Shown here piece after piece: positions 1 through 8,834 of a stretch of DNA of 30,227 nucleotides. How positions within the stretch are numbered: the first letter of the stretch is position 1; each line of letters starts with the position of its first letter. The notes beneath the pieces were generated by a model. That model ran no database searches and was not told the DNA's origin. It saw only the letters and a list, made by a program, of their open reading frames with translations. The DNA comes from Chara braunii (Eukaryota > Streptophyta > Charophyceae > Charales > Characeae). The stretch is taken from contig BFEA01000108.1 of NCBI GenBank assembly GCA_003427395.1, forward strand, positions 1,771,566 through 1,801,792, written 5' to 3'. A program made the translations under genes and the position numbers.

Positions 1-226
1 TACATGCATCAATTATGTCAATCTGATGTTGAGAACTGTGACAAAACATCCACGAAAGCGATCATCAAGCAGGAATAATGCAGAAAATAAGACTGACTGA
101 CTCTGGCAGAGACGGGCAAATGAGTGAGGGAAGAATGAGAACTCATAATAATCTCAGAAAGTACACATAAGTGAGCATGGTCAACACCTCTCAAGAGTCC
201 TCACTCATCCCTCTGGTCAGTCTCTC

Positions 227-889
227 TCAATCTCTTTTCAATGATCTTTTCTGGTGCCGAGACCCACGCTCACGTACAGCCTGAGACTGAGGCTTCGTGA
301 CAAAATGCCACCTGTACCCAGCGAGCTCCGAGCATGACCAACCGAGACACATAACACGGTAATTAACCATAGAGCAAAACTCCTCCCACAATGTAGGCAG
401 CCCGTCTACTGAGAAGACTCCCCGTTTAAGGTAGGGATACTCGGTGGGCTCGGTTAGTGCCTCAACGTCGATCACTGCTGGGGAGATGTACCTCTTTGCC
501 AGACCAACCACATCCAGCCAACTCGTACCGTCAGTGAGAATGGAAGGGACTGGAGGCCTAGGATAATCTGTATAAAGCATTGGCCCGAAGCTGCAGATCA
601 ACGTTGCGCCACTCTCATCGAGTTCCCTCTCCCTCTGCTCAAGGTATTCAGTGGCTGAGATCCATACCGGATCGAAGTGCTCATGAGTCTCCTTGCCCTT
701 CTTCAGATAAGGCCTCAGATTGTGGATAGTGCCATCAGCAAAACTGGTCTGGACAATGAAGATAGACAGATCCCCCTGTCTGAAACCAGTGGCACTAACA
801 TATTGATAGTGAAATGCCTCTTTGCATGAAATCCGATTGAGGTTGGCCAGCACTGACTCGCTGACCGGTGCAGACTGAACTGTGCTCAT
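227..889 (-). CDS. LTR-encoded alpha-family protein (3' LTR copy)
   Basis: A 220-residue ORF starting at ATG 889 (MSTVQSAPVSES); the open frame reaches 943, but without an earlier ATG. I do not recognise the product. It shows the alpha pattern shared with the pre-gag ORFs. First comes a short helix (VLANLNRIS), then an aromatic segment (FHYQYVSA), then a strand pair (IFIVQTSFADGTIHNLRPYL). A charged helix (EYLEQRERELDE) follows, and then a PRPPVPSI...TSWLDVVGLAKRY segment matching the PVPLLPDI...DDWFAVIEFAQKV of the best internal copy. No signal peptide or membrane segment is apparent. A C-terminal extension of about 70 residues (YPYLKRGVFSVDGL onward) is not seen in the internal copies. The frame is intact in both LTRs. 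Function unknown. Confidence 0.6.
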   Translation of the reverse strand: MSTVQSAPVSESVLANLNRISCKEAFHYQYVSATGFRQGDLSIFIVQTSFADGTIHNLRPYLKKGKETHEHFDPVWISATEYLEQRERELDESGATLICSFGPMLYTDYPRPPVPSILTDGTSWLDVVGLAKRYISPAVIDVEALTEPTEYPYLKRGVFSVDGLPTLWEEFCSMVNYRVMCLGWSCSELAGYRWHFVTKPQSQAVRERGSRHQKRSLKRD

Positions 890-1102
890 GAGTACCCCTG
901 CTAGTGCAGGCTGACCAGATGATTCCTGAGAACTTACTACCAAACTGACAGCAGAAAACTGATTGCTGAAAACTGATTGCTGAAAAACTGATTGCTGAAC
1001 TGATCACTAATAATAGTTGAATGCTGATAACGGGTCGCTGATTGGATGGTTGCTGAATGTCCGGGTAAAGTGAGCAGCACCTACTCGGAGGCTAAATGTT
1101 CG

Positions 1103-1354
1103 CTAAAGTCTGTCAACAGTCCTCCTTGCTTTCTCTACGATGCCCACTGAGGAAATAGTAGCACACAACCTGCCATTTTTGTCATGTAAATTATAAGTAT
1201 AGTCAATCCGGGTGTGATCTCTTACCTGCACCAAAGCTTGCTCCATCATCATGATTGTATGCTGATTATACTCTTCCACTGCACTCTCCCTCCTATCCTC
1301 TGACACGCTTTGACGCAGTGAGCATGCTACCTTTATAATGTCTCTATCACCCAT
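1103..1354 (-). CDS. LTR-encoded beta-family small protein, copy 1 (3' LTR)
   Basis: An 83-residue ORF with a true ATG (MGDRDIIKVACSL). It aligns along its length with the ORF at 2417-2656: both begin M-x-x-R-D, then have a charged stretch, a helix (MMMEQALVQVRDHTRI), a Y-T strand (IDYTYNLHDKNG) and a TISSVGIVEKARR tail against TYSSEETVEHSVVR. The matching start and SS...VE...R end favour a real gene over chance. Family not recognised. Confidence 0.5.
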   Translation of the reverse strand: MGDRDIIKVACSLRQSVSEDRRESAVEEYNQHTIMMMEQALVQVRDHTRIDYTYNLHDKNGRLCATISSVGIVEKARRTVDRL

Positions 1355-2416
1355 TTTTCCCCTAAGTTTTCGCAGTTTAGTTACCGGTCAGCTATTGCTA
1401 CTGAGACTTCCACCTTAAAATGCAATTTTCTAACTACTCAACTGATTGCCGTTTACTGATTGCTGTTAAGACTGCCATCCTCTGATTGCTGCCTCTGTTT
1501 TGCTGATCACGGACAGGATGCTGCTGAGATTTATCGACCAAACGCTGATTAGATGTTCATCAGTTTACTGAACTGATTGTTGAATTGCTTGTTGGGCTTG
1601 CTGGTATGGTTTCCAATCTGATTGTTCTTCCGGCTGCTTGCTGATCTGATATCAAGCGACTCTCTGATTAGTTACAAGTCGAGGGCTGAACGACAAATAA
1701 CTTTAAGATCTGAAAGAGGCACTGGACGGTTGCTGATTATGAAAACTGACAAGATGCTGATCCGAAAGAAACTGATTGATTGCAGATTTCGAAGCTGCTT
1801 GAGCCTCAAAGCTGCTGGAAATGACTAACGGAGAACTGACTGTTGCTGAGTGCCGAGTATTGCCTGAATACTGTTCCAAGTACTGTTCCGAGTACTGTTC
1901 CGAGTGTTGTTTCTAACTGTTGGACGGTTACTGAATACCAACTAGGTTGACGGCTGAGGGGCGATTAACATAATGGTTAAGTAAGGACTGAATGGAAGTC
2001 AGACACAATTCTGAACACTGGAAGGAGCCCAGCGCCGAATACAACTTTGAGCACTAAATGTTGCTCTGAGTACTTGCCCAATTGTTGTCTGAGTACTTGC
2101 CCAAATGTTGTTGTCTGAGTACTTGCCCGAATGTTGTTGTCTAAGTACTTGTCCGAATGTTGTTGGGATCATTGACCGAGTGTTGCCCGGAAAACAGCAT
2201 GAACATTGCCTGAGTATTAAGTGTCGATCTGGGCGTAGAAGGCTTGTTCTGGGCGTTATTCTGAGCGTCAAAAACTCTTATGAGCGTTACCTAAACTTTT
2301 GTCTAAATGTTATCAGGATTCCCGTCTCCAAGTCATGATTCACTGCATCCCGAAACCGCAGGAGGAGGGGTGACGTTTGTTACCGTTCAGAGTTGATAGA
2401 GTTCTGAGTATGATGA
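1355..2416. repeat. Non-coding LTR segment with short tandem repeats
   Basis: No supportable gene. From about 940 to 1830 the motif CTGATTGCTG and close variants recur many times (for example three in a row at about 955-1000). At 1863-1912 a CTGTTCCGAGTA unit is repeated about three times. At about 2060-2167 a 25-28 bp unit (core CTGAGTACTTGCCC then GAATGTTGTT) is repeated four to five times with slight changes. The same array is at 22542-23603 in the other LTR. The ORFs read through these repeats are by-products of the repetition. Confidence 0.7.
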
Positions 2417-2656
2417 TTAACGTACCACTGAATGTTCCACTGTTTCTTCTGATGAGTAGGTGTTGTGCCATCCCCCATCCGACCCGTAAAAATAGACGGT
2501 GTATACTATAAACTTCTGATTTTTTACTATTTCGAGCACTCTGCTTCTCATCAGCCCCAAGATGTATGGGATTCTCTCAAGTTCTTTTTCCTCCCAATCA
2601 TCCCTCTTGTCCAGATGGAGGGCGTAGGTCATCCTCACCCTGTCTCGGTTTTCCAT
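2417..2656 (-). CDS. LTR-encoded beta-family small protein, copy 2 (3' LTR)
   Basis: A 79-residue ORF from ATG 2656 (MENRDRVRMTYALHLDK); the frame is open to 2677. Pattern: a basic-hydrophobic start, an acidic helix (WEEKELERIPYILGLMRSR), a helix-strand segment (VLEIVKNQ, then FIVYTVYFYGSDGG) and a polar tail (TYSSEETVEHSVVR). It aligns collinearly with the ORF just upstream of gag at 18145-18411, where QLIIAYTLYVQNSQG matches QKFIVYTVYFYGSDG. Not a recognised family. Confidence 0.5.
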   Translation of the reverse strand: MENRDRVRMTYALHLDKRDDWEEKELERIPYILGLMRSRVLEIVKNQKFIVYTVYFYGSDGGWHNTYSSEETVEHSVVR

Positions 2657-5600
2657 GGTTATCACGCCCTTAGTCACTCACAGAATAGACCCCAAGGTAA
2701 CTAGCCAAAAATGCAGGGGTCTGACGAGTAGCAATGGAGCCACAGATCCGCTGTAGTTGCCAGAATTTGATTTTGTTGTTTCTGAGACCGAGTGAAGTTA
2801 TTAAAGGCGGGGGGAAACCGGTTTTCTGTACCACTGAACGAAGTGACAGATGAGGAGAATTCTTACTGGTTGTGCGCTCTGACTGCTATACTGTGGGCAA
2901 AGTCTTTTTGATGTACTGCTCGGGTTGGGACCCTTATGATAGGGGCTTCAGTTCAGAAGTTGAGGGTCCGAGCTTAGTACCTGACCCTGAGTATAGCCCC
3001 ACCTAATTCAAGACAGACTTCATTCATCATGCCACTTCGCAGATGACTTGACATAGCAGGTAGAAACCAGGTCTCTGAGAAAATTGCCCTAGCGTTCTCG
3101 CAGCTTAATGTTGGGCTGAGACCAGGTAAAAGGCAATAGTCTCTTGAGAACAAGTAAAAGAGTGTGCTCAGCGCTCAAGACCCGGCCGTCTACAGTGAGG
3201 GACTCAGGCTACTTTCCTTTAAGATGGAACTAGCCCAGCCCGAAAAGAACTATGCAATTTAGTCACCATCAAGAAAAAAGTTAGCAAGCATGTAGGAAAC
3301 TTTTCTCAGTATTGCCCTTTTTCTCCCCATTCACTTACGAGTCAAGGCCATAAAATGTAGTCAAAGAAAAATCGCCCCGACTTTCCCTTTTTGAATGTAA
3401 GAGCTCATTCGTTCATTTGTAGATTTACTCGGTCACACGCTAGAGCACGATCCAACTTTTCACTATGCTACTAATCAAACATTCAATCTCGTGAACGTAT
3501 GTCAACCAGCATGCACTGACTCCTGTGCAGTCCCACGAAGAACGTCTCGTAGTGCAGTTCAACGAAGCGGTCACAGTACAATCTCACGAAGTAATCACAT
3601 GACGCAGTTACGCTATGCAAATGTACACGAAGGAGAGTCAGGGTTTCGGTTACACTTGCGGTTAACACAGGTGCTGCATAGCTCTCCGGCCTTGACAGGT
3701 AATCAGGTAAATCACCCAACACAAGAAGATGCTTCCAATAGTCGCACCATACTAAGATCATTCGACTGCCTCCCTTGCTCAACCCTTAGACTGATAACCC
3801 ATGCGTTAGACTCCCTCTGTGGCCCGAACGTTTTAAATCATCTTCACTAACCGAGGCTGTTTTTCTTTCCTGCTCGCCAACTTACACAGCCAACCGAGAA
3901 CTTTACCCCCGCCAAACACAACATAGTCGTTTAACATGGGTCGCATTTCACAAGCTCGCTCACTACTTCGCTCATACAGTTCCCCTCTTACCTTGTTCGA
4001 AGCGCCAAGAACCACTACCTTGATCTCTCGTACACTATCTTTCTGATCCGTCGTGCGTATCCTTTCCCTCTCTTCTATCCGCCTTAACTCCTAATCTTCT
4101 ATCACAATTTTCATGGCCCGCTGCGACCCAGAGGACGCAAACGAAGAAGCAAAGAGGCAATGGTACTAGCAGGACAGAAGACCCGCATTGACATCAGTCG
4201 TTTCTCTGAGGTAGCCACATGGGTCGGCCTCTCCCCGCTCCCAGGCTGCCAGATGTTTATCACTCAGAGCAATCGCGCAGTGCGGCCTCTCGGTACAACC
4301 ACACTAAACATTTGCACGGCGCAGTCACACAATGTATTCACGCAGTGCGGGAACACAAGCAATCACTCGGAAACAAGCACTCAAAACAACCGTGTGAGTT
4401 AGGCACTCAACGTGGCCACGTGGCACTGTTGCGTGTTGCAGTAGCACGATACAGTCATGTGATGCAATCACATGGCATAGTTGCATGGTGTAGTCTCACG
4501 ACACCGTCACGCAATGCAATCACACGACCATAGCACACGAGTACAAAGGTTGTGAGTCTCCTTGACCTCGACATGTAATCAGCTAAACTTCTCAGAACAG
4601 GGAAATGGGACCAATAGACAATGTCAACATCAAAATTGCTCAACCGCTTCAGTCTTACTAATTAGATTAGTAACCCGTATATTGCACTCTCCTTACAGCA
4701 GGCATATTTCCAGTTATTGCTACGAGCCGGGGCGTCTTCCCCTTACTTATCTACACACAATCTACTGTAATATTGACTTTTGCCATGAAGAGAATGACCG
4801 GTTAACAATGCCCAAACATCCTAATTAACTAGAGTAAGGAAGAAAGAGAAACCGAAAATTAATAAGTCAAAAGAAGTTATCTCGCAATAGACACAATCTT
4901 ATCTGAGAGTCTCGATCAGAGCAACCACGATAAAGCGCATCAACAGCCTCTGGTAGCCACAAGCCGAGGATTACTCAGAGGCAGCGTGACGAGCGATAAG
5001 CAGACTCGTTCTTCAAGAAAACGGAACTCTCTCATCGTACAAAAACGCAGAGGGGTTGTCGACATCGCCGGTGCTTCCTTTGACTCACGTGTCCTGCCTA
5101 CATGCACCAACGAAGAAGAGTAGGTGTCTCATGTCGTGCACCCTCTCTCAATCCGTGAGCGACATGATCAACCAGCTTGGCAACTATCTTGGTACGCATC
5201 AGAGCTTCTTCGGAAGTCCTCCACGATAATCGCCTCATAAAAACGACTCCCCGAGGGTTGTCATGTCAGCGCGTAGAAAGATGAGAAAGCCACTGAACCC
5301 CACTGCTCAAGAGACAAGCAACGTTGACCTCTCGATCACCCCTCACGCCCTTGCTGCCTGCCTCACACCACTTTCATCAGTACGTCACTCGTCACAGTCA
5401 TTTCTCAGGCTAGTTGCGTACTGAAGTCCAGTTGACGTCACCATCTTCTGCTTGCTCACTCGCTCCGCTCTCTCCTCTTCCCTCATTTTTCCGTTCTCTC
5501 AGACTGCCCCGCGTGCGCCGGACATACGGCCCACTCTCGCTCACATACCTCTTGTTGACTGCCCTCTTGCTCCCTCTCTCGCTGCGCCACGTGTCAAACA

Positions 5601-5690
5601 AGTATATGCTACCCGTGTTGTCCTACTGCACTTGCCTTGGCCTTTTCGTTTCCCAGAACAGCCCCCTGTTGACCTCTGGCCGCTGCGCGC
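2657..5690. other. Long non-coding LTR core with an internal duplication
   Basis: No convincing gene. Two blocks about 0.9 kb apart are diverged duplicates. At about 3500-3790, CAGTYACACGA-type repeats are followed by CTTGACAGGTAATCAG. At about 4265-4720, GCAATCACACGA-type repeats are followed by CTCGACATGTAATCAG. Minus-strand reading of both gives related but broken peptides (DLPDYLSR against SLADYMSR), so an ancient coding repeat is possible but unproven. From 4830 to 5690 I see nothing except a pyrimidine-rich stretch at 5440-5720. The same content is at 23844-26877. Confidence 0.55.
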
Positions 5691-6320
5691 TCACACGCGT
5701 CCTTTCCCTCTGCCTTGTCTCTCTCCCGTTCCACGGCCTCTGGGCACCAATTGCCGAGAGCTGGCCTCGGGTCCAGGCTCCACTGGCTTCACCGCCCGGT
5801 GATGCCTCTCGATCTCGCCTGGTCTATTCCAGGACCTGAGATCCGTCTCCCGGTCTGCATCACTCATCTCGCTTTCCCCTCCTGAGTCCCTGTCTTGCTG
5901 GATCTGTTCCAGGTCTGCTGTGTCCATCGAGGTCTCAATCTCGTGATAGGCCACCGTTATCCGTAGTCTTGCCGTCACTCTGTCCCGTCTGCAACGTCTC
6001 TCAGCCCGGTCTCTCGCCTCCGAAATCACGTCCTGTAACTTCGAGTTAGTCCGCATCTCCCCCTCTCTTGCTCCCTCCACGTTGATCTTCATTACCAGCT
6101 CATCTCCACCGTCATAGTTGAGTATGACGGTAATCCAGGGCCCTTCCGCGGACACAGGCTTCCAGCGGGCCTTGTGATACAAGTACCCGGGCCTATATCC
6201 ATGCAGCGCCATAGCTGCCCTCTCCCTATAGACAGCTTCAACCCAGTAGACAGCCCAACGCAAGTTACCGACTTCCGATAGCACACCTCCCTTCACCGGA
6301 GCCTGCGGCACAAACAGCAT
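5691..6320 (-). CDS. LTR-encoded divergent alpha-like protein (3' LTR copy)
   Basis: A 209-residue ORF from ATG 6320 (MLFVPQAPVKGG); the frame is open to 6359, where GTGAGT follows AAGG and resembles a splice donor, so the first exon structure is uncertain. The middle shows an alpha-like order: YLYHKARWKPV, then WITVILNYDGGDELVMKINV, then the charged helix VISEARDRAERRCRRDRV. These match the RYE segment, the VLTFYFTDLDVYDVRIYV strands and the FAEEVVPREKERLERE helix of the copy at 19712-20197. The last ~70 residues (SGGESEMSDADRETD onward) are acidic then basic and look disordered. I infer distant membership of the same family. Function unknown. Confidence 0.5.
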   Translation of the reverse strand: MLFVPQAPVKGGVLSEVGNLRWAVYWVEAVYRERAAMALHGYRPGYLYHKARWKPVSAEGPWITVILNYDGGDELVMKINVEGAREGEMRTNSKLQDVISEARDRAERRCRRDRVTARLRITVAYHEIETSMDTADLEQIQQDRDSGGESEMSDADRETDLRSWNRPGEIERHHRAVKPVEPGPEASSRQLVPRGRGTGERQGRGKGRV

Positions 6321-7817
6321 GCTACCGGGTGGCTCGCTGCAGATGATATCCTGACTCACCCTTCTTTCTTATAGGGCTTTCCTCTGCGTTCTGAATGAGG
6401 AACTTTAGTTAGTCCTTTTCAGACTCTACCGCTTTTTCCAGAATTTTTAAACAATGGATTAATAATTAACTTTTTAGAAACTAACACTCAACCCAGAACC
6501 CAACGGTCGATCACGTATCAAACTCCCACTTGTCAATCCCAGACCCTAGCAATAGGACTGCAGATTTTCCGCTGTAGTCCCATAACGGAGTACTAGAAGT
6601 CACTTCTCCTTCTTTAAATAATCAGCACAGGCCCATCTTTATTGGGTACCCATGTCCAATGGCAAGGAGGGGGCTTATGACCCTCCATAGGGGGGGTGAT
6701 AGGCCTCCTACAGATGCGGTCGCGGGTCACTCTTCTTTTGGGGTCTCATCGCACGGAGCCAGATCGGGGCTCACCCGCGGATAGTATAAGCAAGGTCGGC
6801 CTACTTAGGCTACGAACTTTTGGCTTCGAAATTCGAACCGTTGGCTTCCCACGAAAGGATAAGCCAACAGGTTGAAAACCAATTTTAGAAAAACTAAGCA
6901 GTAATAAAGAAATAATAATAATACCAATAATAATTATAATAATAATAATATTAATCGTTGAAAAGGAAAGGGTGGCGACCCAGAGTTTCTCCGCGCAGCA
7001 CCCTTGCCTGAACAGCGATCCACGTTCAAGCACAAATCTAGCACCCGACTTTCAACCTTTTCCCATTCCTTTTCTCTCTTCTACTATTTTTCTTTTCTTC
7101 TTTTTCCTTTTAGTCCTTACTGTATCTGCCTCTTAACCTGGCCATCGGGGTCCACACGGTTCGGACAAGCAGGTCTGGTACAGGTGATATACAAGGAATC
7201 AGTAAACCCAGGCCATAAGACCGTTGTTACATTCCGAAACCCGAATCGGCGCTTTTCCTCTTTCCCTACGAAGTGACAGGCCGACAGGCGGAAAACCGAA
7301 AATAGGGAATTTTAGTGGTAATAACAATAAATAATAATAATGATGACGGCAGTTCAAAATCGGAAAGGGAACCACAGCATCACAACGGCCTGAGGCCGCC
7401 AGATTTCCCCATACAAAAGAAAACGAGTTTTGATTTGACATCTTATTCTTCTTTTTCCGACAATGATTGCACCTAACCCATTACTTGACAGAAGGCCACT
7501 CGGCGCGCAGTAGAAAAGACTGCACCAGTCTTCTCACCTCCGCGTCCCATGGCGAACCCGACGGCTACCACAGCCACAGGCCGGTTGTGCTCTGCTGTAC
7601 AGCAGGGCGCCGAGCCTGCGTGGACCAATGGAGAGCCCTGTGGCGCACCCGTTTGCTGAGGGTTACACCACCGGGGCCGGTCCGCGCCGAGGATAATCCA
7701 GGCACTAGACCTAAACAGCACGAGATGAGCCTAGGGATCAGTCTGTTGCGGCAAGGGACTGGCACTGAGCGAGGAACTGGTACACAACGGAGGGTCGGGA
7801 CACCGTGCCCTCCGACA
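6321..7817. other. U3 (outer) part of the LTR, non-coding
   Basis: This is the start of the LTR in transcription direction, where the promoter should lie, and no clear TATA box was found. It holds two diverged copies of one motif: at about 6840-6955 (TTGGCTTCCCACGAAAGG ... then an AAT-rich tract) and at about 7250-7345 (TTCCCTACGAAGTGACAGG ... then an AAT-rich tract). Both read on the minus strand as an FGF(Q/P)PVGLS-like peptide, so this is a degenerate duplicated segment. The homologous stretch 27507-29079 is about 95 percent identical. Confidence 0.6.
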
Positions 7818-7836
7818 TAATACCAAACCCCCACCG
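7818..7836 (-). promoter_or_regulatory. Candidate polypurine tract
   Basis: Next to the inner end of the 3' LTR the minus strand reads GGTGGGGGTTTGG (7835-7823) and then TATTA before the LTR's TGTCGG. A G-rich tract in this position is where plus-strand DNA synthesis is primed in LTR retroelements. It is not a perfect purine run because three T residues interrupt it, and it is offset 5 nt from the LTR. Confidence 0.6.
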
Positions 7837-8300
7837 AGCATCCCCGTTGGGTCGAAATAGATCACGCTTCCAGTATATAATCAGCGACAGTAGCAACATT
7901 CTCATTCGTTCCTATTTGCGACTCGCTGTGTAGCCCGAGCCGTGGTTTTATGCAGCCAGTTTTTTGTTTTCGTTTCAGCGCTCACTCTTTCTCCCGGCGC
8001 TCGCTCTCTTTCCCAGCGGTCATTCTTTTTTTTTTTTTTTTTTTTTCCACGCTCGCCTTCTTCTTCGCTCTCGCCTTCCCTCTCGGTGCTCACCTTTTCT
8101 CTCTGCGCTCGCCTTCTCTCTTTGCGCTAACCTCTCTTTCTCAAAATTTTCTTCTTCGCTCAACAACTATCTTCTCACTTAATACCTACCTTCCCTCTTA
8201 ACGCTCTTCTTCTCTCTTATGCAGTGTACCATAATCCTTCATAGCCGGTGCATTTATAGCCTCGTCTTTATAAATTTCATCCACATAGTATTCCCAACCA
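7837..8300. repeat. Pyrimidine-rich degenerate repeats before the antisense ORF
   Basis: From 7963 to 8215 the plus strand is almost all pyrimidine. It is built from a degenerate ~25-bp unit of the type GCGCTCGCCTTCTCTCTTT, with a run of more than 20 T at about 8025-8046. On the element's own strand this is a long purine-rich zone about 150 bp upstream of the candidate PPT. A TATAAA lies at 8269-8274 on the plus strand, about 90 bp before the antisense ATG at 8364, and could serve as its promoter. Confidence 0.5.
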
Positions 8301-8363
8301 TAGTCCTTGTAGATAGATCCATTGTCTTTTACCCTTTGCTTAACAGCTGCTTCACTCTACGTC

Positions 8364-8834
8364 ATGCCTGAGGCACGCCGCAGACAGGGTAGAGGTAGGG
8401 GAGAAAGAGGAGGGAAAGCAAAGGAAGAACCGCCAGCCAGGGCGCAGCGGGATTATAGCTCAGAGGAAGAGGAAGATGAGGAGCCGCGAGGCTATGGCCG
8501 TTTAAGGCCACACCCTCGCTACCCGTTAGGAGGGTGGTACGAGAGAACTCCATCACCAGACAGGATAGAGTTCCTTCGCAAGAAATTCCACGCACGCTAT
8601 GGTACTCCTAGCGCCACTTCTCCTCCTTATATCCCCAGAGCTCCTTCCACCCCTGTCGTAAGCAAGGCGATAGTGCCCGTTCCGCCCCCCTCTGTTCCAT
8701 GTACTGTCTCATCACCCCATCATCCCAGTCACTGTGTTCTTTTCAGCATCTTCTTTCTCCTCTTTCTCTTCCAACTCGAGCTCATGGTTGTCTTTTACGT
8801 CTTATATAAGCGTGACTTCTTCTCAGCCTTTTGA
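8364..8834 (+). CDS. Antisense ORF of unknown function in the element's 3' region
   Basis: A 156-residue ORF from ATG 8364 on the strand opposite gag-pol (the frame is open from 8322, but ATG 8364 is the first ATG). Residues 1-30 are very basic (RRRQGRGRGERGGK). A strongly acidic patch follows (YSSEEEEDEEPRGYGRLR), then a Trp/Pro/Arg region (YPLGGWYERTPSPDRIEFL, RKKFHARYG) and a Pro-rich tail. The last ~45 residues turn abruptly hydrophobic (FSIFFLLFLFQLELMVVFYV) just after TTCTTTTCAG, a good splice acceptor, so the true C-terminus may differ. Antisense ORFs between pol and the 3' LTR are known in some plant Gypsy elements (Grande, for example). I do not recognise this one. It could be chance, but the composition is not that of its neighbours. 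Confidence 0.4.
   Translation: MPEARRRQGRGRGERGGKAKEEPPARAQRDYSSEEEEDEEPRGYGRLRPHPRYPLGGWYERTPSPDRIEFLRKKFHARYGTPSATSPPYIPRAPSTPVVSKAIVPVPPPSVPCTVSSPHHPSHCVLFSIFFLLFLFQLELMVVFYVLYKRDFFSAF

Larger units (their letters stand above)
1..7817 (-). repeat. 3' LTR, truncated by the window start
   Basis: This is the same sequence as 21188-29079 at a constant offset of 21187 up to position 5816, where I found no difference. From 5817 on the two copies differ by roughly 5 percent, mostly transitions, plus indels including an approximately 90-bp minisatellite expansion in the right copy. It ends CTCCGACA at 7817, next to a G-rich tract on the minus strand. About 250 bp of its 3' end on the minus strand is missing because the window begins inside it. 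Confidence 0.92.

Noticed and set aside
5414-5839. 141-residue plus-strand ORF, present in both LTRs
   Set aside because: It starts at TTG, has Ser/Leu/Pro/Arg composition from a pyrimidine-rich stretch, and no motif. It overlaps the better-supported minus-strand ORF. Its presence in both LTRs only reflects LTR identity.
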